DNA of 64,000 nt from Fimisoma sp964619315 (GTDB lineage: Bacteria; Bacillota; Clostridia; Peptostreptococcales; Anaerovoracaceae): contig CAZUEH010000006.1 in NCBI GenBank assembly GCA_964619315.1, positions 1-64,000 on the forward strand, read 5' to 3'. Below the pieces are notes generated by a model that saw nothing but the letters and a program-made list of their open reading frames with translations, was not told the DNA's origin and did not search any database. Position 1 is the first letter of the stretch. Each line of letters starts with the position of its first letter. A program made the translations under genes and the position numbers. Below are positions 26,759 through 37,500 of the stretch, piece by piece.

Positions 26759-27655
26759 ATGAAAGAAAAGGCTAAAGCTGCCGCAAAACGCGCGAAAAAA
26801 ATGTTCCTTATGATGTTAGATCAGTTTAAGGATCCATATTATCAAGGTGTTGCAGCACAGATTGCATTTTCACTATTCTTGTCTATAATACCCATCTTTA
26901 TTTTGCTATCACAGCTGATGGGTTTGTTTTCCTTGTCTTTAAATGAAATTAGAGGTTGGGTAGAAAGTAATGTTTCCATTGACGGCGCATCATACCTTCT
27001 ATCATTTTTACAATATTCACCGTCAGGAGTTAACAATATTTTCCTTGCGATAGTGGCACTGTGGGCAGCATCAAGAGCCCAGTTTGCTATGATGAGAATT
27101 ACAAATTACACCCTTACCGATGGCCAAGTGCTTGGCAAGGGTTACGTTAGAGATAGACTAAAATCTGTTAGAACTATTATCATGACCATTTTTACAGTGG
27201 TCTTTTCTTTGATAGTTATAGTATATGGAGAAATAATTTTAGGAGTTGTGTTCGGAGCTGTAGTTGGCCAAGAAATTTCTGCTCTCGCATGGGCTTTGAT
27301 TCGTTGGCCTGTAGCTATCGCCCTATATTTCCTCATGGTTTCGTACAACTATTACATGTTACCTACAGAAAAAGTGCGATTTAGGGACATTGTTCCAGGG
27401 AGCATTTTTGCTGCCATAGGATTTTGGGCAGTGACATATTTTTATTCCATTTATACAAGCATATCGACAAACTACGATATAATATACGGTTCATTTTCTA
27501 ATATCGTTGCGCTAATGTTTTGGTTCTGGTTCCTTTCTTGGGTTATTTGCCTTGGAGTCAGTTTTAACCGTGTTTGGTGGGCTACTCGTAAGAAAAATAA
27601 TATACCTATAACAGAGGAAGCAATAGCTAGGCGAAAAGATATAAATATTTTTTAG
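26759..27655 (+). CDS. YihY/BrkB family membrane protein
   Basis: The 298-residue protein has about six membrane segments and the family pattern GVAAQIAFSLFLSIIPIFILL near the N terminus and WFWFLSWVICLGVSFNR near the C terminus (each shorter than 20 at its core). The family was once called ribonuclease BN in error; its transport role is unknown. It sits 4 bases after the XTP pyrophosphatase gene and 8 bases before the HAD phosphatase gene. Confidence 0.88.
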   Translation: MKEKAKAAAKRAKKMFLMMLDQFKDPYYQGVAAQIAFSLFLSIIPIFILLSQLMGLFSLSLNEIRGWVESNVSIDGASYLLSFLQYSPSGVNNIFLAIVALWAASRAQFAMMRITNYTLTDGQVLGKGYVRDRLKSVRTIIMTIFTVVFSLIVIVYGEIILGVVFGAVVGQEISALAWALIRWPVAIALYFLMVSYNYYMLPTEKVRFRDIVPGSIFAAIGFWAVTYFYSIYTSISTNYDIIYGSFSNIVALMFWFWFLSWVICLGVSFNRVWWATRKKNNIPITEEAIARRKDINIF

Positions 27656-27663
27656 GACACGCC

Positions 27664-28482
27664 ATGAATTTAAAAGACAAAAAATTGTTCCTACTGGACA
27701 TGGATGGGACTATATATTTAGATAATAATCTCTTTGAAGGTGTCAAGGAATTCTTAGAATACATAAAACACACAAAGGGAAGATATATTTTTATGACCAA
27801 TAATTCTTCTAAGAGTGTGAACGCATACATAGAAAAACTCGAAAACCTTGGAATCAACTCCGCACCTTCGGATTTTGTCACTTCTGTAGATGCAACTATA
27901 GAGTTCTTAAAGGAACGATATGGCGATGAGTTTGGAATGAAAAACATATATATTATGGGAACCCAGTCCTTTGAGGAACAGATGAAAGATGCGGGATTTA
28001 GAGTTTTTACGGAGCCGAGTGATGATATCGATATAGCTCTTTGCGGTTTTGACAGGGAACTTACATACAAAAAGCTTGAAGACGTCTGTAGACTCCTTTC
28101 GAATCCTAATAAAACAATTGACTATCTGGCTACTAACCCAGATTGGGTATGTCCTACGGAATTCGGATATGTACCGGATTGCGGAAGTATGTGCCGAATG
28201 ATTGAAGAAGCTACAGGCAAACAACCTCATTTCATAGGCAAGCCTAATCCCAATATGGCCAATATTGCTATTAAGAAAACAGGGTTTTCGATTGAAGAAG
28301 CAATGCTGATAGGGGATAGGCTTTATACAGATATTGCATGTGGAAACAATGCAGGAATAGATACTTGTTTTGTTCTTTCAGGAGAAGGTACCCTTGATGA
28401 TCTAAAAAACTTCTCCTTTAAACCTACTTATGTGTTTGAAAATATAAGAGAACTGCTAAGGAGAATAGAAAATGAAACTTGA
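27664..28482 (+). CDS. HAD-IIA family phosphatase (NagD/AraL-like)
   Basis: The 272-residue protein has HAD motif 1 LLDMDGTIYLDN (nucleophile and acid Asp), motif 2 FMTNNSSKS, a capping domain of the IIA type (ALCGFDRELTYKKL, YLATNPDWVCP), motif 3 IGKPNP and motif 4 LIGDRLYTDIACG. This group removes phosphate from sugar or nucleotide monophosphates; the substrate cannot be assigned. Its last 11 bases overlap the MFS transporter start, implying coupling. Confidence 0.9.
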   Translation: MNLKDKKLFLLDMDGTIYLDNNLFEGVKEFLEYIKHTKGRYIFMTNNSSKSVNAYIEKLENLGINSAPSDFVTSVDATIEFLKERYGDEFGMKNIYIMGTQSFEEQMKDAGFRVFTEPSDDIDIALCGFDRELTYKKLEDVCRLLSNPNKTIDYLATNPDWVCPTEFGYVPDCGSMCRMIEEATGKQPHFIGKPNPNMANIAIKKTGFSIEEAMLIGDRLYTDIACGNNAGIDTCFVLSGEGTLDDLKNFSFKPTYVFENIRELLRRIENET

Positions 28483-29761
28483 TAACAAAAAAACCATTTT
28501 AGTTGGATTTGCGTTTTTAGCAATAAGCGCTTTCTGGCAGATCTATGACAACATCATTCCGCTAATATTAAAGTATTTTTTCCATATGGGAGATACAGTA
28601 TCTGGTGGAATTATGGCGTTAGACAATATCTTTGCACTCATAATGTTACCTATATTTGGTGCATGGTCTGACAAGGTAAATCACAAGAGAGGCAAGCGAA
28701 CTCCATTTATATTTGTTGGGACAATCCTTGCAGTGGTATTTTTGCTTATGCTTCCAACGGCGGCTAACAGCAGAAACCTTACTTTTTTCATTGTTGCGTT
28801 GCTAATGACACTAATTTCTATGAGTATATTCCGCTCACCAGCAGTATCCCTTATGCCTGATGTAACGCCTAAGCCGCTTAGATCTAAGGGAAATGCGATA
28901 ATTAACCTTATGGGAGCTGTAGGAATAATAATGGCGTTAGGACTTATAATGCTTTTAGTTGGCGAGGGACAGACCCCTAACTACTTGCCTTTATTTGGAA
29001 CTATTGCGGTTATTATGATTATATCCTTGTTGATCCTCCTATTCAAAGTCGATGAAAACAAGATGGTAGCCGAAAGAATTAGCATAGAAGAGCAATGGGG
29101 AATATCAGATGCTCAAGAGGAGGAAAAAGAAGGAACAGATTCAAGACTTTCTCCGCCCGTTAAGCGTAGCTTGGTGTTTTTGCTGCTTTCAGTGGCCTTT
29201 TGGTACATGGCGTATAATGCTGTAACTACTGCTTTTTCAAAATATGCAACCGAAATGTGGGGCATGGAAGGCGGTTCCTTTGCAGGGGCGTTAATGGTAG
29301 CTTCAATAGGAGCATTAGTTTCATTCATACCAGTAGGTATCATTTCGAGCAAATTAGGTAGAAAAAAAGTTATACTTTTTGGAGTCGCACTTCTTGCAGC
29401 CAGCTTCTTTGTAGGATTCTTGTTTAAGACCCCTAATTTTGCAGTCAACGTGGTATTCTTCCTAGTAGGAGTGGCATGGGCTTCGATCAACGTAAACTCA
29501 TATCCTATGGTAGTGGAAATGTGCAAAGGCAATGATATAGGTAGATTTACAGGAATGTATTATACATTTGCTATGGCAGCTCAAGTGTTTACCCCGGTAC
29601 TTTCAGGGCTACTTCTCGAACATGTTGGATATTGGACGCTATTCCCTTATGCTTCAGCATTTTCTGTTTTGGCCTTCTGCACGATGATTATGGTAAAACA
29701 TGGAGATAGCAAGCCTACTAAATTGAACAACAAGTTGGAAGCATTCGATATAGACGATTAA
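28472..29761 (+). CDS. MFS transporter, SLC45/GPH-like
   Basis: The 429-residue protein has about twelve membrane segments and the MFS loop motif GAWSDKVNHKRGKRTP between segments 2 and 3. This resembles the SLC45-type sugar-proton symporters. A long acidic cytoplasmic loop (about residues 190-225) separates the halves. A start at ATG 28472 with AAGGAGA upstream lies inside the HAD gene. The partnership with a HAD phosphatase and a downstream glycerophosphodiesterase hints at sugar or glycerol-phosphate ester use, but this is inference. Confidence 0.85.
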   Translation: MKLDNKKTILVGFAFLAISAFWQIYDNIIPLILKYFFHMGDTVSGGIMALDNIFALIMLPIFGAWSDKVNHKRGKRTPFIFVGTILAVVFLLMLPTAANSRNLTFFIVALLMTLISMSIFRSPAVSLMPDVTPKPLRSKGNAIINLMGAVGIIMALGLIMLLVGEGQTPNYLPLFGTIAVIMIISLLILLFKVDENKMVAERISIEEQWGISDAQEEEKEGTDSRLSPPVKRSLVFLLLSVAFWYMAYNAVTTAFSKYATEMWGMEGGSFAGALMVASIGALVSFIPVGIISSKLGRKKVILFGVALLAASFFVGFLFKTPNFAVNVVFFLVGVAWASINVNSYPMVVEMCKGNDIGRFTGMYYTFAMAAQVFTPVLSGLLLEHVGYWTLFPYASAFSVLAFCTMIMVKHGDSKPTKLNNKLEAFDIDD

Positions 29762-29771
29762 ATGTGGAAAA

Positions 29772-30518
29772 ATGAATAAAAAAGAAATATTAAAGGAATT
29801 ACTTAATAACAGATATGCACACAGAGGGCTTCACGACAAGCCGATAGTACCGGAAAACTCTATGACAGCTTTTGAAAAAGCTACTCGAGAGGGGTTTGGT
29901 ATTGAACTGGATTTGCATTTGACTAAAGACGAAAAACTGGCAGTCATTCATGATGCTAGCCTTGAGCGTACATGCGGGGTTGATCTCATAATAGAAGAAC
30001 TAACTCTGGAAGAAGCACAAGGACATTTTCTAGAAAAGAGCCAAGAACCAATTCCTGATTTTGAAGAAGTGCTGGCCATGGTAGATGGTAAAATTCCCCT
30101 TATCATAGAGCTCAAGGTGGAGAAATCCAACTATGATAGACTGTGCACTCGTCTAGTTGAAACTTTGAGTGGATACAAAGGCATATATTGCATAGAATCC
30201 TTTGACCCACGAGCTGTTAAATGGTTTTATAAAAACAAGCCAGAAATAGTGCGAGGACAATTGGCAGGTGCTTTGAAAAAAGGCGGATTCAAAATGTCTC
30301 CAATAAAAGATTTTATCGTTAGGAATTTGTTGGTTAATATTGCTAGCAAACCGGATTTTGTTGCCTACAAATTTGAAGACAGATTTGAAAAGGCTTTTAG
30401 AAAATATAATGGTCCTAAATTTTTATGGACGATAAAAAAATATTCGGATTTGAAAGAGGCGGAAGCGTTAGGTGCAGCACCAATATTTGAACAATTTAAT
30501 CCAAAAGAATATGAATAG
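29772..30518 (+). CDS. Glycerophosphodiester phosphodiesterase
   Basis: The enzyme cleaves glycerophosphodiesters to glycerol 3-phosphate and an alcohol. The 248-residue protein has YAHRGLHDKPIVPENSMTAF with the first catalytic His, GIELDLHLTKD with the metal-binding Glu and Asp, and VIHDASLERTCG with the second His. No signal peptide is present, so it is cytosolic. It ends the operon, just before a bidirectional terminator. Confidence 0.93.
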   Translation: MNKKEILKELLNNRYAHRGLHDKPIVPENSMTAFEKATREGFGIELDLHLTKDEKLAVIHDASLERTCGVDLIIEELTLEEAQGHFLEKSQEPIPDFEEVLAMVDGKIPLIIELKVEKSNYDRLCTRLVETLSGYKGIYCIESFDPRAVKWFYKNKPEIVRGQLAGALKKGGFKMSPIKDFIVRNLLVNIASKPDFVAYKFEDRFEKAFRKYNGPKFLWTIKKYSDLKEAEALGAAPIFEQFNPKEYE

Positions 30519-30526
30519 AAACATTA

Positions 30527-30554
30527 AAAATACCACCCTCTCGGGTGGTATTTT
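30527..30554. terminator. Bidirectional terminator
   Basis: A perfect 12-bp stem (AAAATACCACCC with its complement) has a 4-base loop and A/T runs on each side, between the convergent GDPD and methyltransferase genes. Confidence 0.93.
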
Positions 30555-30557
30555 GAA

Positions 30558-31709
30558 CTATAATTTGTCGATAGTTGGCTTGACTTGATAGAAGTCACGA
30601 AGTGCTTCATACTGCGCCTGAGCTTTTTTTCGTTTTGCATCACGGATAGTTGGAAGCTTTACGGCTTTTATCAGTATATTTCGTGCAGTATGCTCAAGGC
30701 TGGTGAATTCTATCATAGAGACGTCGTAGCCTCGGCTTTCTAATTTCAAACCACGAAGGCCGTCGGTAAGATACTCGGTCAAACGATCTTTTAAAATACC
30801 ATGTTTGAGCATAGGCTGATGCACATCATTCTTAATTTGATTGAAAAGCTCGTGCTGACAACAAGGAACACTAAGGATGACTTTTGTGTTCCACTCTACA
30901 GCGTTGATAAGGGCGTAATCGGTGGCCGTATCACATGCATGAAGGGTAACCACCATATCAGCTCTATCATTGGTGTAATCGGCTATATCCCCCATTAGGA
31001 ACTTAAGCTCGTTATAGCCTAAATCCTTGGCGATTTTATTACAAAGATCTATTACATTCTTTTTTAAGTCAAGTCCGATAATCTCGACATTAAGTCCTTT
31101 GATAATTTTGAGATAGTGATATATAGCGAAAGTTAAATAGGCTTTGCCACAGCCAAAATCTATGATTTTTATTGTATGGCCGTCTTCACTGCCCAGGTGT
31201 GGAAAACAATCATCTGCGATTTCAAGGTATCTGTTTATTTGCCTGAATTTGCCGTAATGCTTCTGAAAAACCTTGCCGTTTTTGTCCATTACGCCAAGTC
31301 GAACTAAAAAACCGCATGGCGTGCCGTCAGGAATTATATAATTTTTTGTCCTATTATGGTCAAGGTTTTGCCCACGCAAGGCAGACGCCTTTCTGACGAT
31401 ACGAGGCGAGTTAGGCTTTGATGCCATGACCTGAATGTGAGAATCCTCGGTGAAAATATTGGCCTCTTTAAATTCATTTCCCAGAAGAGCAAGACAAAAG
31501 TCTGCCGCTTCATCTGGTTGAATAGTTTGATGAGTGACTTTGTTTTCAAAGGAATATTCGGCCTGATAGCAAATTACAGAGCTGATCAATATAGGGCCTA
31601 TGGTAACTTTGCTGTACTCAATACTCTTGTATCGTTTGCTTGAAAAAACCAGTTTTACAGGTTTTTCTTTATTAAAGACATTTTCAAATAGTTCGTTTAA
31701 TTTATCCAT
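30558..31709 (-). CDS. Class I SAM-dependent methyltransferase
   Basis: The 383-residue protein has an N-terminal domain of about 150 residues, then a Rossmann methyltransferase domain: motif I IIDFGCGKAYLTFAIY, VEIIGLDLKKNVI, MGDIADY, and a VPCCQHELF stretch typical of the Methyltransf_32 group. The acceptor (RNA, protein or small molecule) cannot be told. The gene is alone on the - strand, convergent with the GDPD gene. Confidence 0.82.
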   Translation of the reverse strand: MDKLNELFENVFNKEKPVKLVFSSKRYKSIEYSKVTIGPILISSVICYQAEYSFENKVTHQTIQPDEAADFCLALLGNEFKEANIFTEDSHIQVMASKPNSPRIVRKASALRGQNLDHNRTKNYIIPDGTPCGFLVRLGVMDKNGKVFQKHYGKFRQINRYLEIADDCFPHLGSEDGHTIKIIDFGCGKAYLTFAIYHYLKIIKGLNVEIIGLDLKKNVIDLCNKIAKDLGYNELKFLMGDIADYTNDRADMVVTLHACDTATDYALINAVEWNTKVILSVPCCQHELFNQIKNDVHQPMLKHGILKDRLTEYLTDGLRGLKLESRGYDVSMIEFTSLEHTARNILIKAVKLPTIRDAKRKKAQAQYEALRDFYQVKPTIDKL

Positions 31710-31789
31710 ATTATACCTCTAAGGTATTTTATCACAAAGTAAGGAATTGGCATAGATAAATAAATACTTTTTTAACAGCTATAAGACCA

Positions 31790-31818
31790 TTGAATTTACT
31801 TCTTTATTATGGTAAAAT
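31790..31818 (+). promoter_or_regulatory. Promoter of typA
   Basis: TTGAAT (31790-31795), 17 bases, TAAAAT (31813-31818). The upstream in-frame ATG at 31809 lies inside this promoter, so it cannot be the start. Confidence 0.65.
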
Positions 31819-31847
31819 ATCTTATTAAACTGAAAGAAGGAAACCCA

Positions 31848-33731
31848 TTGATAGAAGAAAAACAGAAGATAATAAACATTGCGGTAATTGCCCATGTAGA
31901 CGCAGGCAAGTCAACGTTGGTAGACGCATTCCTCAACCAAAGTGGCGTATTTAGAACTAATGAGGAAGTGGCAGACTGTGTCATGGACAGTGATGATATA
32001 GAAAGAGAAAGAGGCATTACTATATACTCTAAAAACTGTTCGGTAATGCATAATGATGTAAAAATAAACATTGTGGATACCCCCGGACATGCTGATTTCT
32101 CATCAGAAGTAGAACGTATAATAAAAACTGTAGATACGGTTATATTATTGGTAGATTCTAGCGAAGGCCCAATGCCTCAGACAAGATTTGTTCTTAAAAA
32201 GTCATTAGAGCAGGGTATCAACCCAATTCTTTTCATCAATAAACTTGATAAAAAAGATGCACGAGTAGACGAAGTTGTAGAAGAAGTTTACGAACTGTTT
32301 ATGGACTTAGAGGCCAATGACCAGCAACTGGACTTCCCTATACTTTATGGAATCGCACGTCAAGGTATTGCGGTTAACGATCCGGAAGACCTAAAAGAAA
32401 TGAAAATTGGAGAAGGCGAAGAAAAAATCAAGAAAAGCCCAGCGGGACTTGGCGGACTTGATATTACACCACTGTTCGACAAGATAATAGAACATTGTAA
32501 TCCTTATCCAAATCTTAATGAAGAATCCTTACAGTTCCAAGTTTCAACATTAGCATATGATGACTACATCGGAAGACTAGGAATAGGTAGAGTAACAAAG
32601 GGAACAATTAAAGAGGGCCAGTCAGTGGCAGTTGCCAAGGGCGATGGTTCTGTAGTACAGAGAAACGTAAATCAAATATTTGTATATAGAGGACTAAAAA
32701 GGTTTGCAGTCCAAGAAGCACTGTGTGGAGACATAGTTGTTATATCAGGTATTGCGGATATTTCTATAGGAGAAACAGTCTGCGATCCAAAAAATCCACA
32801 AGCAATGGAAATGATCCATATCGAGGAGCCAACGCTAAGTATGAATTTCATGGTAAACAAGTCGCCATTTGCAGGCAAATCAGGCAAATTTGTAACTAGT
32901 AGACACATAAGAGAGAGGCTTACCAAGGAATTAGAAGTCAACGTGGGCCTTATGGTAGAAGATACTGACTCTACAGATAGCTTCAAAGTTTCGGGCAGAG
33001 GAGAATTGCACCTTTCCATACTTATAGAAAATATGAGAAGAGAGGGATATGAACTAGCTGTTTCAAAACCTGAGGTTATTTTGAGAAGAGGCGATCATGG
33101 CCAAACTTTAGAGCCTATCGAAGAAGTTGTTCTTACAGTACCTGACGAATACTCTGGTACCGTAATAAACAAACTTAACATACGAAAAGGTATAATGACT
33201 CAAATGGTAGGGGAAAACGGATATTCAAGACTTGAGTATTTAGTACCTACTAGAGGCCTTTTAGGATACAGAAGTGAATTTATAAATGATACTCATGGTG
33301 AAGGTACCATGGTTAGAAGATTTGATTCATTTGATGAGTACAAAGGTGATATACCACAGAGAATAAATGGTGTAGCCATTGCTCAAGAAGCAGGCGTAAC
33401 TACCCCATATGCACTATTCAACATAAGTGAAAGAGTTCAAATGTTTGTAGAACCTGGCACAAATGTTTACGAAGGCATGATTGTTGGTATGAACTCAAGA
33501 AACGAAGATATGGTGGTAAACCCATGCAAAGCTAAAAGGGTCAGCAATATGAGAGCTTCTGGTTCAGATGAAACCATTAAGCTAACACCAGCAAGAACCT
33601 TTACTTTAGAAGAAGCATTGGAATTTATTGACGATGATGAACTTGTTGAAATCACACCAGATGATATAAGACTTCGTAAGAAACTTCTAAATGAACTCGA
33701 AAGACGAAGAAGCAACAAGGTTTATGAATAA
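31848..33731 (+). CDS. typA: GTP-binding ribosome-associated protein TypA/BipA
   Basis: TypA/BipA is a translation-factor GTPase acting on ribosome assembly and stress growth. I place the start at TTG 31848, after GAAGGAAA, because ATG 31809 lies in the promoter -10; the protein then has 627 residues. G motifs are clear: AHVDAGKSTL (G1), RERGIT (G2), DTPGHADFSSE (G3), NKLDKKDA (G4). Domain II, the EF-G-like C-terminal parts and the specific C-terminal domain (SRNEDMVVNPCKAKRVSNMR region) are complete. Confidence 0.95.
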   Translation: MIEEKQKIINIAVIAHVDAGKSTLVDAFLNQSGVFRTNEEVADCVMDSDDIERERGITIYSKNCSVMHNDVKINIVDTPGHADFSSEVERIIKTVDTVILLVDSSEGPMPQTRFVLKKSLEQGINPILFINKLDKKDARVDEVVEEVYELFMDLEANDQQLDFPILYGIARQGIAVNDPEDLKEMKIGEGEEKIKKSPAGLGGLDITPLFDKIIEHCNPYPNLNEESLQFQVSTLAYDDYIGRLGIGRVTKGTIKEGQSVAVAKGDGSVVQRNVNQIFVYRGLKRFAVQEALCGDIVVISGIADISIGETVCDPKNPQAMEMIHIEEPTLSMNFMVNKSPFAGKSGKFVTSRHIRERLTKELEVNVGLMVEDTDSTDSFKVSGRGELHLSILIENMRREGYELAVSKPEVILRRGDHGQTLEPIEEVVLTVPDEYSGTVINKLNIRKGIMTQMVGENGYSRLEYLVPTRGLLGYRSEFINDTHGEGTMVRRFDSFDEYKGDIPQRINGVAIAQEAGVTTPYALFNISERVQMFVEPGTNVYEGMIVGMNSRNEDMVVNPCKAKRVSNMRASGSDETIKLTPARTFTLEEALEFIDDDELVEITPDDIRLRKKLLNELERRRSNKVYE

Positions 33732-33741
33732 GGAGTAGAGG

Positions 33742-34536
33742 ATGTTTGATTTTTTAGATTTATCACAAACAGACTTTCTGAAAAAAATCATAGGCATAGT
33801 CTTAATTATAGTAGCAGGGTTGATTTTGATTAGGCTCATAACTAAGATAACTAAAAAAACCTTAGCTAGAACAAGCCTTGATGAATCAATGCACAAGTTT
33901 ATAATAAGCACCATCAAAGTACTATTGTACATCGTTATGATAGTAGTATTGCTAGGATACTTAAATGTACCTACGGCACCGTTAGTTACGGTGATTGGTG
34001 CTGCAGGAGCAGCCATAGCATTGGCACTCAAGGACGGGCTCGGCAACATTGCAGGCGGAGTCCTAATATTAGCTAACAAGCCTTTTAAAAAAGGCGATGT
34101 TATAGATGTGGCGGGAACTAGTGGAAGCGTAGAGAGTATTGAACTCTTTGTCACAACCTTGAGAACTTTTGATAATAAAATCGTTTCAGTTCCAAACGGC
34201 ACAGTGACTACATCGGTAATAGTAAATTACTCCAAAGAAGAGATTCGAAGAGTAGACTGTATCTTCGGTGTAAGTTACGACTCGGATATTGTTTCGGCAA
34301 AAGACGTCCTAATTGCCGTAGCCAACAACTGTCCGGGAGTATTAAAAGATCCCCCACCTTTTGTGGGAGTTACCGAACTTCAAGAAAGTGCGATTATGCT
34401 TGACTTAAAAGTTTGGTGCGAAACTTCTAAGCATTTTGAAATAAAGTACTATTTGGAAGAAGAAGTTAAAAAAGCATTTGATAAAGCAAGTATTACAATA
34501 CCGTATCCGCGAATGGACGTACGCGTGACAAAGTAA
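33742..34536 (+). CDS. mscS: Small-conductance mechanosensitive channel (MscS family)
   Basis: The 264-residue protein has three membrane segments and the glycine/alanine-rich pore helix (GAAGAAIALALKDGLGNIA), followed by the MscS cytoplasmic beta domain (KKGDVIDVAGTSGSVESI, RTFDNKIVSVPNG). Length matches E. coli MscS. It releases solutes on osmotic downshift. It starts 10 bases after typA and 19 bases before pyruvate carboxylase. Confidence 0.94.
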   Translation: MFDFLDLSQTDFLKKIIGIVLIIVAGLILIRLITKITKKTLARTSLDESMHKFIISTIKVLLYIVMIVVLLGYLNVPTAPLVTVIGAAGAAIALALKDGLGNIAGGVLILANKPFKKGDVIDVAGTSGSVESIELFVTTLRTFDNKIVSVPNGTVTTSVIVNYSKEEIRRVDCIFGVSYDSDIVSAKDVLIAVANNCPGVLKDPPPFVGVTELQESAIMLDLKVWCETSKHFEIKYYLEEEVKKAFDKASITIPYPRMDVRVTK

Positions 34537-34555
34537 TTTTTTAGGGAGAATAAAA

Positions 34556-37500
34556 ATGGGAGAAATTAAAAAATTCAAAAGAGTATTGGTTGCCAATAGA
34601 GGAGAAATAGCTATCAGAGTTTTCAGAGCATGTCGTGAGCTGGGAATAAGAACTGTAGCAATTTATTCCGAAGAAGACAAACATGCTTTGTTTAGAACTA
34701 AAGCTGATGAAGCTTATCAGATTGGCAAAGGCAAGACTCCAGTAGGAGTTTATTTGAGCATTGATGAAATCATAGCATTAGCTAAAGCTAAAGGCGTTGA
34801 TGCGATTCATCCAGGCTATGGATTTTTAGCGGAAAACGTTGAGTTCGCAAAAGCTTGTGATGATGCAGGAATTGAATTCATTGGACCTACTGCTGAAATG
34901 ATGGACAGACTTGGAGATAAAATCAAGTCTAAAATAGTTGCCAATTCTGTAGGTGTTCCTACTATTCCGGGAGTTGAACAAGCTATAGGAAGCGAAGAAG
35001 AAGCTCTAGAATTCGCAGAAAAATGCGGATATCCTGTAATGCTAAAAGCAGCAGCAGGCGGCGGCGGCAGAGGAATGAGAATCGTTCAGAACAAAGAAGA
35101 ACTTTTGCCTCAGTTTAGAAGCGCAAGAAGTGAAGCGGCTAAGGCCTTTGGCATAGACGACATCTTTATTGAGAAATACCTTGAAAATCCAAAGCACATT
35201 GAAGTGCAGATTTTAGGGGACAAATATGGCAACATAGTACATCTATTTGAAAGAGACTGTTCAATTCAAAGAAGACACCAAAAGGTAATTGAGTTTACTC
35301 CAGCTATGTGTCTAACAGAAGAACAAAGACAGGCTATATGCGCAGATGCTATCAAAATATCTCGTGCAGTAGATTATAGAAGTGCAGGAACTGTAGAATT
35401 CCTAGTTGACAAAGACGGATTACATTACTTTATTGAAATGAATCCTAGAATTCAGGTAGAACATACCGTTTCAGAAATCGTAACAGGAATAGATATAGTT
35501 CAAGACCAAATTTTGGTTGCCCAAGGATATAAGCTAGATTCAACTGAAATAGCTATTCCTAACCAAGAAGCTGTTAAGGTTACAGGTCATGCAATTCAGT
35601 GCAGAATAACCACTGAAGATCCAGCTAGTGGATTTATGCCTGACACAGGTTTCATCGAAAACTACAGAAGCCCAGGCGGCTTTGGTATCCGTCTTGACGG
35701 AGGTAATGGTTTCGAAGGATCTGAAATTACACCATTCTATGACAGTTTGTTAGTTAAGGTTACAGCTTTCAGCAGAACCTTTGAAGATACTAGAAGAAAA
35801 GCAATTAGAGCTCTTTCCGAAATGACGGTTAAAGGAATTAAGACAAACATTGCATTCATGCTTAATGTTTTGAATCACCCTACTTTTGCAGCAGGCATGT
35901 GTGACACCGGCTTTATTGCTAACACACCTGAATTGTTGAACATTGCAAAGGGCGAAGACAGCGAGCTTAAAGTAATAGAATTCTTAGGAAATAAATATGT
36001 AAATGAGAAGAAAGGCCCTAAGCCTCAGTTCAACGTGCCTATTTTCCCTAAGTTCAAGAAAGAAGAATTGGAAGGCCTTAGAGGCACCAAACAACTTTTG
36101 GATGAAAAAGGACCTAAAGCAGTTGCAGACTGGGTTAAGGATCAGAAGAAACTTCTTATAACAGATACTACAATGCGTGATGCACAGCAGTCATTGATGG
36201 CTACAAGAGTAAGAACTGTAGACATGGAAAAGATTGCACCTGCCGTTTCTGTTTACGGTAAGGACTTGTTCTCAGTTGAAATGTGGGGCGGAGCTACTTT
36301 TGATACCGCTTATCGTTTCCTTAAGGAATCCCCATGGGAAAGACTTGAAACACTAAGAGAAAAGATGCCTAATATACTGTTCCAAATGTTAATAAGAGGC
36401 GCTAACGCAGTAGGATATAAGAACTACCCTGATAATGTAATTCGCGAATTCGTCAAAGAATCAGCCAAATCAGGAATCGATGTATTCAGAATCTTCGACT
36501 CATTAAACTGGTTAGAGGGCATGACAGTTGCTTTGGATGAAACTCTAAACCAAGATAAGATTGCTGAAGCCTGTTTATGCTACACAGGAGATATCTTAGA
36601 CGAATCTAAAACAAAATATAACTTGGCATATTATGTTAAGATGGCTAAGGAACTTGAAAAAAGAGGCTCCCATATGCTAGGAATCAAGGACATGTCCGGA
36701 CTTCTAAAGCCTATGGCAGCTGCTAAACTTGTTACTACTTTGAAACAAGAAATCGGAATTCCGATCCACTTACATACTCATGACACATCAGGAAATGGTG
36801 TTGCTACAGTTCTTATGGCAGCGCAAGCAGGTGTGGATGTAGTAGATGCAGCGTTCAACTCTATGAGTGGACTGACTTCACAGCCAGCTCTTAACTCAGT
36901 GGTTGCAGCATTGCAAAACTATGACAGAGATACAGGTATCGACACAGACAAAATTCAGAAAATTTCTGAATACTGGAGAGATGTTAGACCTGTTTATGCA
37001 GGATTTGAGTCAGAGTTGGTTACTTCAACAGCAGAGATTTACAAGTATGAAATTCCTGGAGGCCAGTACTCCAACTTGAAACCACAGGTTGAAAGTTTCG
37101 GACTTGGACATAAGTTTGAAGAAGTAAAGGACATGTATAAATCTGTAAATGAAATGCTTGGAGATATCGTTAAGGTAACTCCTTCATCAAAAGCAGTAGG
37201 CGATATGGCTATATTTATGGTTCAAAACGACCTAACTCCTGAAAACATTTACGAAAAGGGTTCAGGAATTGACTTCCCAGACTCAATCGTTTCATACTTT
37301 GAGGGAATGATGGGACAGCCAGAAGGCGGATTCCCAGAAAGACTTCAGAAACTTGTTCTCAAAGACAAACCTGCAATTACATGCAGACCTGGAGAATTAC
37401 TTCCACCTGAAGATTTTGATGCTATTAAAAAGCACCTCCGTGATGAACTTGGACTTGAAGGTACAGATAAAGAAGCTATCAGCTACGCTATCTATCCTAA